NCBI RefSeq assembly: GCF_027257845.1 | Contig: NZ_JAPVOT010000015.1 | Location: 1 to 64,000, forward strand | Length of the DNA stretch: 64,000 nt | Source of the DNA: Alteromonas sp. BMJM2 | GTDB lineage: Bacteria; Pseudomonadota; Gammaproteobacteria; Enterobacterales; Alteromonadaceae | Direction: 5' to 3' | In this document: positions 26,889-34,968 of the stretch, piece by piece | How positions within the stretch are numbered: position 1 is the stretch's first letter | Layout: every line of letters starts with the position of its first letter | Program-made: the position numbers and the translations under genes | The notes under the pieces: model-generated | Told to the model about the DNA's origin: nothing | The model's input: the letters and a program-made list of their open reading frames with translations, nothing else | Database searches by the model: none

Positions 26889-28577
26889 TTATTCTTTTGA
26901 CCTTTGTTGTTTCTGGTATTCATAAAGAGAAGGGATAGCTACCCTTGAATTTATCTGCTCAATATGTGGAGAAGGATTATGTTCTATTTCGAACTTTCTA
27001 TTTCCATATATTCCAATAACTCTCGCATCAGGCCCCTCTGTTCGCCCCAGAATTCTTACTGTTTCATTACTATCTGCACCACTTTCAACGAGTATCCTAG
27101 AGTTCCAGGTTGTGTTGTATCGACCATGACCGGGTTGCCAGTACCCTGCCCCACCACCAAACCACAAATCGTAGTATGGGTCATTTTCATCACGTTCTGT
27201 TTCTATATGGAACGTCATGTTGTCGTACAGGTTCTGATGGTTGGCCCCTGCATGCTGATCTAGCGTAGGCTGCGTAAAACCCTCACCTCGCAAAAATACA
27301 CTTTTGGTAGATTTCGTATTGATGCTAAATGTGTGAACGGTAGGATTCATAATTTTTGCATCTTTCACCAGAACGTTGTGCACGCTGCCAAGGTGAATTC
27401 CGTAATGCCCAAATCGTGAACCGTAGCTGTGTATATTCGATATAGTCACGTTACCGCTATTTTCTGTCAAGATAGCGCTATCGGCATTGTTAAAGCGAAT
27501 ATCTCTTACCCAGCCGTTGAAAACACCCGTTAGGTAGATCCCATTAAACCCCTGTTCGACATGATGGCCATAGGTATCCCCCGATGGAAATTCAATCGAT
27601 AGTCCCTCAATGCCAACTTCATCTAAATGCTCCCATGTTGATAAGTGAGCAGGAATATCCTGGTTAATGTCATGCAAAAGTGGATCTTTTATCTCAACTG
27701 TATTTCCGCGAACTGATTGTATTTGAGTGGGTTGCATTACAAGAGGGCGATTTGGAAAATTAAAATGGTGGGAGCCAATCACTTGGTCTGTTTCGCCATA
27801 AATGGATTCAATAATGCCGCCTTGTTCACCGTCTTTGTTATGCCAGTCGATTCTAAGCACGTCTCCCTCAGAAATATGTGAAGCGTCGTTAAGTTCTAAT
27901 AATCGCTCTCCTCTTCTCCCGTTTTTAGCAATAGTGATTACTTGAGGTTCTCTATCTAACTCTTCTAAGTAAGGAACGGGCCGTGTTCCTTCTTTTTGGA
28001 CCCATATCACACCACCTGACCAAGAATATTCCGAAAAGTAGTCATCTATATAAATTTCAGCGTCTCGTTGTTTTTTATTGTGAAGTCTTAGGTACTTTCT
28101 TAATTCATCTAAATTGGGGGTTTTATCAATAATCGAAAGGGGCATTGGGAAGTAGAGTTGAGTTCCACCAGCCCCCATTCCCTTTCCGCTAACGGTGATA
28201 TTTCCACGATTGATTTTGATGATATCCTTTACGATAAAGCGACCTTTAGGGAATGACACTGTTACGTGCCCTTCAATAGTATTTGCATGTGTTATCGCAC
28301 GCAGTATAGCTTTTGTATCATCTCTGTTGTCATTTGGAATAGCGCCAAAGTCTGTCACACTTAAATTTGTAGTAATACCGTTGGAGGGAATCTGTTTATC
28401 TCCAAAATGATATCCTGCGTATGAGTAGTCAGGAAGATATACCTTCGAAGAGCTTATTAGACTTTCTGCATCATTTGCGGTGTTTGCTGTTGACGAGGCG
28501 CTTGTTGATAAAATAATTGATGATATTAATACACGTATAAATACATCAATGTAGATTCTATTATTGGAAGTATTCAT
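26889..28577 (-). CDS. Secreted right-handed beta-helix protein (pectate-lyase superfamily)
   Basis: 562 residues with a signal peptide (ILSTSASSTANT). TDFGAIPNDNRDDTKAILRA followed by VSFPKGRFIV is the opening motif of pectate-lyase-3 and GH28-type beta helices. Successive coils follow: ITVSGKGMGAGGT, NGWVRDIRFNNADSAILTEN, GNVTISNIHSYGSRFGHYGI and NVLVKDAKIMN. No family-specific catalytic triad can be named. It may be an exo-lyase, a glycosidase on an ulvan side chain, or an epimerase-like enzyme; the large insertion between 130 and 260 is unusual. It is placed as a candidate for a missing ulvan step, by context only. Confidence 0.72.
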   Translation of the reverse strand: MNTSNNRIYIDVFIRVLISSIILSTSASSTANTANDAESLISSSKVYLPDYSYAGYHFGDKQIPSNGITTNLSVTDFGAIPNDNRDDTKAILRAITHANTIEGHVTVSFPKGRFIVKDIIKINRGNITVSGKGMGAGGTQLYFPMPLSIIDKTPNLDELRKYLRLHNKKQRDAEIYIDDYFSEYSWSGGVIWVQKEGTRPVPYLEELDREPQVITIAKNGRRGERLLELNDASHISEGDVLRIDWHNKDGEQGGIIESIYGETDQVIGSHHFNFPNRPLVMQPTQIQSVRGNTVEIKDPLLHDINQDIPAHLSTWEHLDEVGIEGLSIEFPSGDTYGHHVEQGFNGIYLTGVFNGWVRDIRFNNADSAILTENSGNVTISNIHSYGSRFGHYGIHLGSVHNVLVKDAKIMNPTVHTFSINTKSTKSVFLRGEGFTQPTLDQHAGANHQNLYDNMTFHIETERDENDPYYDLWFGGGAGYWQPGHGRYNTTWNSRILVESGADSNETVRILGRTEGPDARVIGIYGNRKFEIEHNPSPHIEQINSRVAIPSLYEYQKQQRSKE

Positions 28578-29083
28578 TATTAGAAGAAGCCAGTTATTCT
28601 CAAGATTTGTTTACAATATATTCACAAGCAGTCAGAAACAACCAGTTTTAGTCAATTGATATCTTTCGATGCTGTATCTTAGTCTCACGCCACATATAAA
28701 TGTCCACGCTGCTCAGCTGACTTGCTTTATAGCTCACCAATAAAAATGGTTGTAATGGCGCAGCCATATAATCTTCCTTTATCTAACATCTATGTATCAT
28801 CTAATGTCTGCATCAAAGGATTGTAATGAAATCGATTGTCTTTTGTTTGTCATCAACGGCCATTACTGCTCAGCAATGGAGCCTTATGTACTCATCAATG
28901 GAGTTAATATATTCATTTGTTCACGTCTTAATTTGTATATTTGCTGGTTGTACAATGGAATACACTGATCTTATTAAGAATGAACGGTTTTTACCTAGCA
29001 CATATACGATTTACGGCTAATTTTTTATCAAGAAGTGTTGAGTAGGTTTGAGATTTAGTTAGGTGGGCGTAGAGGGTAGAGAA
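28578..29083. other. Spacer between beta-helix gene and winged-helix gene
   Basis: AT-rich and mostly without structure. A frame of 64 codons at 28826-29020, with AAAGGA upstream, encodes a hydrophobic, serine-rich peptide (MKSIVFCLSSTAITAQQWS at its start) that is not recognised. It may be a real small protein or chance. The beta-helix gene's promoter must lie in the first 100 bases. Confidence 0.35.
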
Positions 29084-29953
29084 TTAAACTCTGCCTAGCC
29101 TCTTTAAGTCTTTGAGGTGTTGAGCTGCTTCTTGCGGTGTTTTTGCGGCTTGGACCATATGAACTTGCCGTGAGAGGCTCGTAGAGGGTATTGTTTTATT
29201 GGCGAGTGTTGAGAGCTTAGTAACAAGCCCATTCAAAGATGTCACTGTAATTGAAAATGAATGCACAGCCAAAAACTTTAGCACCCCGTTAGTGAAATCA
29301 AAAGCGATAATATTGAGTTTCTTTAGGGTATTTAGCACTCGTCTTACTGTATTTTGAGACCAATTGAGAAAATGAGCCAGAAAAGGAACCGTTCTGCAAA
29401 CTTGCTGCCTGCCTTTTTCGATATTCCATTTATGTTGATTGGATAGGTAGCCGTGTAAGATTAGTGCTTTATGCACATGCTTAGATCTATTTCCAGACAA
29501 CATGCTGCAATTTCGTTTAAGTTGGCCTACTTGTACTTTAAAAAAGGTAATTATACGTTCTTGAGCTTTAACTTTCTTATTTCTCGCTGCTGTAAGCGTT
29601 TTCTCTAATTCATGAGCAAACAACAACGCATAGCTATTATCGCCTATCTTGAGATGATGAGCGATATTATCGTAATACGGATGATAAGACCCTTGTTCTC
29701 TGTTCTGCGGTTCACTTTTAATTAAGAAACCTTTGGCTATTAATGAAGACAACGCGGTTCTCACTGCGTTAGGGGAATAGCCCACTTTATTGCAGATTGC
29801 TTGTGTAGTTTGTTTAAACAAGCGATTGTAAGGTTTTAGCTGGCAAGCAAAAAAAGCGACGTGCGAAAACACAAAGGATTCCGTGTCCGTTAGTTGCTCA
29901 AATTGCCCTGACGACATAAAGAGAACATCGTCGTACTTGCTATTAGAATTCAT
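29084..29953 (-). CDS. Protein with two winged-helix domains near the replication origin
   Basis: 289 residues. Two similar DNA-binding units are visible: TTQAICNKVGYSPNAVRTAL with LIAKGFLIKS at about 48-80, and TVPFLAHFLNWSQNTVRRVL with LKKLNIIAFD at about 188-222. A basic helical linker separates them. The fold pair resembles plasmid replication-initiator or regulator proteins, but conserved Rep motifs are not recognised. It is transcribed in the same direction as the initiator at 30334 and ends about 1.25 kb downstream of it. It may be a second initiator, a copy-control protein or a regulator; I cannot choose. Confidence 0.6.
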   Translation of the reverse strand: MNSNSKYDDVLFMSSGQFEQLTDTESFVFSHVAFFACQLKPYNRLFKQTTQAICNKVGYSPNAVRTALSSLIAKGFLIKSEPQNREQGSYHPYYDNIAHHLKIGDNSYALLFAHELEKTLTAARNKKVKAQERIITFFKVQVGQLKRNCSMLSGNRSKHVHKALILHGYLSNQHKWNIEKGRQQVCRTVPFLAHFLNWSQNTVRRVLNTLKKLNIIAFDFTNGVLKFLAVHSFSITVTSLNGLVTKLSTLANKTIPSTSLSRQVHMVQAAKTPQEAAQHLKDLKRLGRV

Positions 29954-30220
29954 CTTTTTACCAACAATAAACGTGATTTGTTGATAAAAAACGCGTTAGT
30001 GGTTGACCTGATCTGGTAAACCGCTAAAATTAGATGAGTAACTGCTTCGAAATAGTTACATCTAAAGACCCGTGCGGTGCGCCAACACTTCACGGGTTTT
30101 GTTTTTTTAGCGCTTCTTATCTGTCCATACTTCTACATGCTCTTCATTGAGCGTCTAAAGATTATATATTTTTTTATCTATCACTTTGATGGATGTAATC
30201 TTTATATGAAAGGTAAGAGA

Positions 30221-30345
30221 GATCAAGCTGGATCGCGATCTATTTATGATCTTTCTATAGATTCGATCCAAACGCTAATGGTTGATTTTACTCAGTTAAA
30301 GATTCGATCCAATTAAATGTGGATGATATATAGCTAGCGTCGATC
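30221..30345. other. GATC-rich cluster with two GATTCGATCC boxes (candidate origin or control site)
   Basis: Seven GATC (Dam) sites fall within 125 bases, at 30221, 30231, 30237, 30248, 30265, 30306 and 30342. Two are inside the identical 10-mer GATTCGATCC (30260-30269 and 30301-30310). It lies just downstream of the initiator gene. The clustering far exceeds chance and resembles methylation-controlled origins; origin function is inferred. A small open frame covering the region (30077-30316) is not considered real. Confidence 0.55.
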
Positions 30346-31803
30346 GTCTAGTTTTCCCAATATATGAAGTGCCGACATATCACGCCTAAACGCGATTACT
30401 GAAGAACCCTGCTCTGGTGAATAGCCAATATTAATCAAATAGCCTTGTACTGTGGCTCGGCCATATTCAACAACAAGTTCTCCCTTACGTTGTTCGGAAA
30501 GATAAGTTGTTCCCACCTGTTTGGCTATCTTCGTTGCCACTGCTTCATCAATCTTCGCTTTATAAGATGGATCAGCGTTAGCCATAACCATATTCGAGAA
30601 CTTGCGTTTAAATTCATTTAAACTTGAAGATGGGGCTACAGACTCGCGAAGTTCATTCCACGCGTATAGCTGTTGAGCTTGTCTACCTGTAATTAGATGT
30701 TCACGAGCCCAAAGCCCAAATAGAATTTCTATTTCATTCTTAGTGGCAAAAACATCGCTGTCGATGAGTAACATATCATCAAGCGTGCGTTTTGCTTTAA
30801 TAGCTGCGATGATATTTTTCACCGTTGACCTGGGGAACTGTATTACGGCTGCCTTTTTCTCTACACTCTTTGAGTCTTCATAAGTCACGATTGCTTCTAA
30901 GCGAAACAATTTGTAATACATCTCTATATCGATGATAAAATCTTTCCTACTGTCATAGAAATCTCTCATATCAAATGTAGTTGCAGAAATCCTCTGCATC
31001 GATTGAATGGCGTTACCAATATAGCCGCCGGCAGATGCTTCTGAAATGGGTATATCTTTTGCCATTGATATTAAAGGTTCTAGGGGTAGAGTGAAGGTTT
31101 CTCCAATGGTTTCTGACTCGTCAATCCGCTCTGAAATGTGATTAATTAACCAAGTAATTGCGCTAGCGTAATAGCTCATATCAGGAAGATAGATTAATCT
31201 CCCCTCCTCCGCTCTAGCAGTTATTCGTATTGGCTTAGGCCTACCTTCTTCTCTTAGCTTTATACTGAGCGAACTGGTTTTATCTTTTCGATTTGTGCGC
31301 ATTGCCTTAACGAGGTAGCGAACTATTTGCAGCTCTATAAATCGTGTTTTATCGTCGTAGCGTTCAATATTAATCGTTTCAACAGTGCTTGAAGATACTA
31401 ACTGGAAGTTGTCAATATCGTGGTCTTTGTTGCTTGATTCTGCTGAGGCTATTAAATGGCCTTTCGGTACGACGAGCTTAAAGAGTTTTCCTCGGCGCTT
31501 TTTGATTGGATCCGTTGTGATAAATTCACTGACAATTAAACCTTTGTTTTCCAACTGTACAAGATGATGCCGAACATTGGATAACTTACGATTCATTTTT
31601 TCCGCTACAAATTCCAAGCTTGCGGTAAGTTCTTCAATATTCTGAAGTGAAATAAAAATATCTGAGGCCACTGCACTTGACGTTGGTGAAATATCTAGAG
31701 AGCTGCATACTCTCATGAAAACTTTAAAATCAAAGTCGTCCGACACTGAGACTAAAGGAGCTTTAAATCCATATTTTTCTGACAGCTCAAAAAGTTCACG
31801 CAC
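30334..31803 (-). CDS. Candidate replication initiator, RctB-like plan
   Basis: 489 residues. An N-terminal winged helix is clear (AEKMNRKLSNVRHHLVQLENKGLIVSEF at about 66-95). The middle has a domain with ETFTLPLEPLISMAK and QSMQRISATTFDMRDFYDSR, and then KKAAVIQFPRSTVKNIIAA. The order and spacing of these blocks remind me of RctB, the initiator of Vibrio chromosome 2, although that protein is longer (about 658 residues) and the likeness is from memory. Support from context: it is next to parA and parB, and GATC-containing boxes lie on both sides. If correct, initiation may need Dam methylation, as with RctB. Other plasmid Rep families remain possible. Confidence 0.62.
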   Translation of the reverse strand: MRELFELSEKYGFKAPLVSVSDDFDFKVFMRVCSSLDISPTSSAVASDIFISLQNIEELTASLEFVAEKMNRKLSNVRHHLVQLENKGLIVSEFITTDPIKKRRGKLFKLVVPKGHLIASAESSNKDHDIDNFQLVSSSTVETINIERYDDKTRFIELQIVRYLVKAMRTNRKDKTSSLSIKLREEGRPKPIRITARAEEGRLIYLPDMSYYASAITWLINHISERIDESETIGETFTLPLEPLISMAKDIPISEASAGGYIGNAIQSMQRISATTFDMRDFYDSRKDFIIDIEMYYKLFRLEAIVTYEDSKSVEKKAAVIQFPRSTVKNIIAAIKAKRTLDDMLLIDSDVFATKNEIEILFGLWAREHLITGRQAQQLYAWNELRESVAPSSSLNEFKRKFSNMVMANADPSYKAKIDEAVATKIAKQVGTTYLSEQRKGELVVEYGRATVQGYLINIGYSPEQGSSVIAFRRDMSALHILGKLDDRR

Positions 31804-31839
31804 GTTAAGTTACTTCCTATAGATTTTAATTACGCAGTA

Positions 31840-31849
31840 GATTCGATCC
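31840..31849 (+). repeat. GATTCGATCC box 3 (iteron candidate)
   Basis: Exact copy of the box at 30260 and 30301, same orientation, 37 bases upstream of the initiator start codon, a place that would allow autoregulation. Confidence 0.6.
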
Positions 31850-31979
31850 AAAGGTTATCTGAGAATAATTTCCTTGTCTATATTTACAATCGCCAAGTAA
31901 TACAAAGCTGCTTTTAGTGATTCCGTCAAATATTAGTGAGGGGGAGCTTTAACTTATTATCGGTAGGTTTCCGCAGGCT

Positions 31980-31993
31980 GTTTCCGCGGGAAC
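31980..31993. promoter_or_regulatory. parS-like site 1
   Basis: GTTTCCGCGGGAAC is palindromic apart from one position. A degenerate half-copy, GTTTCCGCAGG, precedes it at 31967. Confidence 0.6.
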
Positions 31994-32256
31994 ATTGGCC
32001 TTGAAAAACAGTTAAACTCAATAGCGACACCCACCCTAGCCACGTTTTAATTTAGTTTTAATTATCGGCAACGGTATATGCTACCTCTCTATCAGACCAG
32101 CGCATATTCTAAAGCATGTAATCATTATTAACGGCACTCGCAATACATAGCCTTATGCTCTGATGTGACGAATTCTGAAGTAGGCATCGGTTCTAACTTT
32201 TATCTTCCCCGCTCAAAGCTTCTAATAGTATGCTTTTTGGCATTTCATGGATGACT

Positions 32257-32270
32257 GTACCCGCGGAAAC
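32257..32270. promoter_or_regulatory. parS-like site 2
   Basis: GTACCCGCGGAAAC shares the CCGCGGAAAC half with site 3 and differs at two positions in the left arm. Confidence 0.5.
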
Positions 32271-32438
32271 ATCGTTTGTAGAAACGACTGCAGACCAATA
32301 AAAACAAGGGCCATAGAGACAAATTATTTAATTTTTATTAAAACTATTTATCGTCTAAGTATGTCGGTTTCATTCCATTTTGTATCGCTACCTTTGTATT
32401 TCTATGACATAAATAGTCATAATAGCTATCGTTTTAAA

Positions 32439-32448
32439 GATTCGATCC
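32439..32448 (+). repeat. GATTCGATCC box 4 (iteron candidate)
   Basis: Exact copy in the same orientation, preceded by TTTTAAA as at 30301, 53 bases upstream of parA. Confidence 0.6.
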
Positions 32449-32501
32449 GAGACATTAGGTATTTGCCATGTCAATATATCTTAAAGTCCTGAAACAAGGT
32501 T

Positions 32502-33434
32502 ATGCTAATGTCGAAAACAGAGTTGTATAATGGAATGCGTGTTCTCTCCAGCTATCACAGAAAAGGTGGTGTGGGTAAAACCTTCTTAGCTTCTACAATC
32601 GCTTATCTACTGGCCACTGGTGGTCCAAATGGAAAAGGGAAGAAGCGTCGCGTTTTAGTACTAGACTATGACTCACAGCAAGATTCGTCAAAAGCGTTTT
32701 TGAAAATGGACGCAATTCCAGGCGATGATGAATATGCTGCACCTCTTCATCCTGAGTTTGATGATATAGATGACCCAGAGTGGAGTGGTAGAAATACCAG
32801 TACTGATATTTTATTTAACTCCCCGGTGTATGAATATCCTACGGCTTTCGAAAATATAAAAGTCTTACCCTCAGAGGGCAACGTTGACAGGGTATTGGCG
32901 CTTACTCCTGAGTCAGACAGATTAGTATCAAAAATAACAGCTCACATGCGAGACTGGTTTTCTGTAGAAGACCTCGCTGATGATTACGATATCGTAATTG
33001 TCGATAACCCCCCAAGTAAATCGCCGGTTTCCGCCGGAATGCTTGGTGCCGCAACTCACGTAATAATTCCTACAGAACCTGAATACGACTCGATAGACGG
33101 CGTGCCTATGCTTTTAAACCGTATAGATCGTATTAACGAAGACCGTGCTTCAAGCCCATTAGAAATTATAGGAGTCGTTCCTAACAAAGTTCCAAGCAAA
33201 TCTCGTTTAACGCAGAAAGACGAAGTTGCGCTGGCCAAACTCTATGATAAAGATGGTCCTACGGGTAAGCATATGAGTCCATTTTGGTTACAGCAGCGAA
33301 ATTGTTACCGAGTAATGGAGCGCCCGTCGGTTGACGAGACTCACTTTAATTATGTTTATAACCATCATGCGAAAAGTGAAATGCAGAAACTTTATACCTT
33401 GATTGAAAACAGTTTATGGGGAGATAAGGCATGA
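32502..33434 (+). CDS. parA: ParA partition ATPase
   Basis: 310 residues. The deviant Walker A box is HRKGGVGKTFLAST near residue 21, Walker A-prime/B features are VLVLDYDSQQDSSKAF and IVIVDNPPSKSPVSAG. An in-frame ATG at 32508 is an equally good start. It has no long N-terminal HTH extension, so it is closer to type Ib or chromosomal ParA than to P1 ParA, although an unusually long acidic insert (residues 65-90) follows the first block. ATP-dependent DNA binding and ParB-stimulated hydrolysis would segregate the replicon. It overlaps parB by 4 bases. Confidence 0.92.
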   Translation: MLMSKTELYNGMRVLSSYHRKGGVGKTFLASTIAYLLATGGPNGKGKKRRVLVLDYDSQQDSSKAFLKMDAIPGDDEYAAPLHPEFDDIDDPEWSGRNTSTDILFNSPVYEYPTAFENIKVLPSEGNVDRVLALTPESDRLVSKITAHMRDWFSVEDLADDYDIVIVDNPPSKSPVSAGMLGAATHVIIPTEPEYDSIDGVPMLLNRIDRINEDRASSPLEIIGVVPNKVPSKSRLTQKDEVALAKLYDKDGPTGKHMSPFWLQQRNCYRVMERPSVDETHFNYVYNHHAKSEMQKLYTLIENSLWGDKA

Positions 33435-34561
33435 CAGCCAAAAAGCCAAGAAGTAGAAGAGTTGCCAAGCCAACGTCTCAAGAAGATCTCATAAGTAAAT
33501 ATCAATCTGGCGAAGGGGTCTCTAAAAAGTCTCAACAAATGCTCGATGATTTAAAGCAACGAGATAAATCAAAAGAGAGTAGTGTTCACGACGACCCATT
33601 GTTTAAGACTTCTTCTGAAGTTGATAGGGTGTTGGTCGACTATATACAGCCGCAGTCTGACAATCCTCGTTATCTACCGGTTAAGTTTGCAAAACGCGAT
33701 GATGCAGAGTCTATTGCCTCTTTGACCGATTGCGTAGTATGCGAAAAGGATATCATCGAAAATAGATTGGATAAAAGTAACCCAAGATATGAAGCTGTAA
33801 ACGCAGAGATTGAGGAAATAAAAGGCTTGGCTGAAACGCTGAAACACAGTGAATTAATTCACCCTATTGCTGTGTGGCGCAAAAATATGTCTGATTACGC
33901 TATCGTGGCTGGACACAGACGTTATTACGCAATTCGATATCTGTATGGTGGCTTAATTAAGGTAAAAGTTAAAATTTACGCAGAGAAGCCTAAAAATATT
34001 AGCGTTTTGCGCCATATTGAAAACTTTTCACGTAATGACTTGACGCTTCCTGACGCATTAAGCAGTTATTCCAATGCTGTTACAGAGCTAGAGAGCATAG
34101 AGCAGAATAAGCTTGAAACGAATCGAGCTTCAATTGTTACATCGTATTTAGGGATTGGCCGCACTACTTTCTATCGATATGACAAACTTCATGACTACAA
34201 GCTGCATGTGATGCCTTTGTTAGAAAATAGAATTGTTGAGTCGTTGAGAGGACTTTATGAGGAAATTATTAAAGCTGAGGAAAAGGGGAGGGAAGAGGTA
34301 GAAAAATATCTTGTAGAACTTTTTAGCGATGGAAAGTTTTCAAAGTATTTGCAAGCCCCCACTGTAAAGAAAGTAGGAAGAACTAAGCAATACATTTCCT
34401 TGCCTAAAGTCAAAGTTAGCCAAACTTCTGCTATTAAAAGGTTATTAAAAGAAGATGTAACTCAGTTAGAATTGGGTATCGATTGGGATAAAGTAGATTT
34501 TGATGATCCTAAGATGCTCGAGGCTGCACTCAAAGAGCTAATTAAATCGTTGACTAAATAG
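33431..34561 (+). CDS. parB: ParB partition DNA-binding protein
   Basis: 376 residues. The ParB/Srx CTPase-type block is SELIHPIAVWRKNM followed by YAIVAGHRRYYAIRYLYGG at about residues 138-175, and the HTH lies in RASIVTSYLGIGRTTFYRYD at about 233-252. Start and parA stop overlap in ATGA. It should load at the CCGCGG palindromes on both sides of the operon and spread. The C-terminal part (from about 300) is basic and probably dimerises. A 60-residue disordered, lysine-rich N-terminal arm should contact ParA. Confidence 0.9.
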   Translation: MTAKKPRSRRVAKPTSQEDLISKYQSGEGVSKKSQQMLDDLKQRDKSKESSVHDDPLFKTSSEVDRVLVDYIQPQSDNPRYLPVKFAKRDDAESIASLTDCVVCEKDIIENRLDKSNPRYEAVNAEIEEIKGLAETLKHSELIHPIAVWRKNMSDYAIVAGHRRYYAIRYLYGGLIKVKVKIYAEKPKNISVLRHIENFSRNDLTLPDALSSYSNAVTELESIEQNKLETNRASIVTSYLGIGRTTFYRYDKLHDYKLHVMPLLENRIVESLRGLYEEIIKAEEKGREEVEKYLVELFSDGKFSKYLQAPTVKKVGRTKQYISLPKVKVSQTSAIKRLLKEDVTQLELGIDWDKVDFDDPKMLEAALKELIKSLTK

Positions 34562-34968
34562 CATCGTTATTTCCGCGGAAACACTTAAGCTATATATCGC
34601 TGCAGCCTTTATTTTTAAAGAGCTGTAGTGATTTTGATTTTCAATATAATTATCTCGATAAATTATAGATTACATCATTTTTCGTATTCGATCCGTTGAC
34701 GGGTTTTTTCGATTAAACAATTTTTCTACTAAAAATTAGTTCAGTATCGCTATTCTCTCTTTCAGGTATCCGACCGGGCTGCACGAAGCCATTACATTCG
34801 TATTTTATTATATAATGACAATTTACCGCTATTCATAATACGAAACATCTTGATAACAATTCTGTTGATTGAAACTTACAATTAAGTCATAATCGCTCAA
34901 AAGTAATCATCTTTACTTCCTTTTAAGCGGCTTTAATTAAAGCCTAAAACGAGAATAATGGAGGAAAT
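34562..34968. other. Spacer downstream of parB
   Basis: Contains parS-like site 3, a near-copy of the iteron candidate (TATTCGATCC at 34685-34694), and TTGATTGAAAC at about 34867, a TGATTG box before the transporter gene. The rest is AT-rich with no gene. Confidence 0.5.
34570..34581. promoter_or_regulatory. parS-like site 3
   Basis: TTTCCGCGGAAA is a perfect 12-base palindrome 9 bases after the parB stop, the most symmetric copy. Confidence 0.65.

Larger units (their letters stand above)
31804..32501. other. 698-bp spacer between initiator and parA (candidate origin region)
   Basis: Divergent promoters of the initiator and parA must lie here. The stretch holds two GATTCGATCC boxes, two parS-like palindromes and an AT-rich segment at about 32320-32355 (TTATTTAATTTTTATTAAAA) that could unwind easily. 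No consensus DnaA box was found by eye. Confidence 0.5.

Noticed and set aside
30077-30316. Small open frame covering the GATC-rich segment
   Set aside because: It begins without a supported ribosome-binding site, its peptide has no recognisable features, and the DNA underneath is better explained as a cluster of initiator boxes.
31804-32501. Search for DnaA boxes in the initiator-parA spacer
   Set aside because: Only poor matches to TTATCCACA were seen (for example TTATCGGTA), so no DnaA box is claimed.
33027-33040. GTTTCCGCCGGAAT inside parA as a fourth parS
   Set aside because: It is not symmetric around the centre and lies in coding sequence where the codons explain it; too weak to list as a site.
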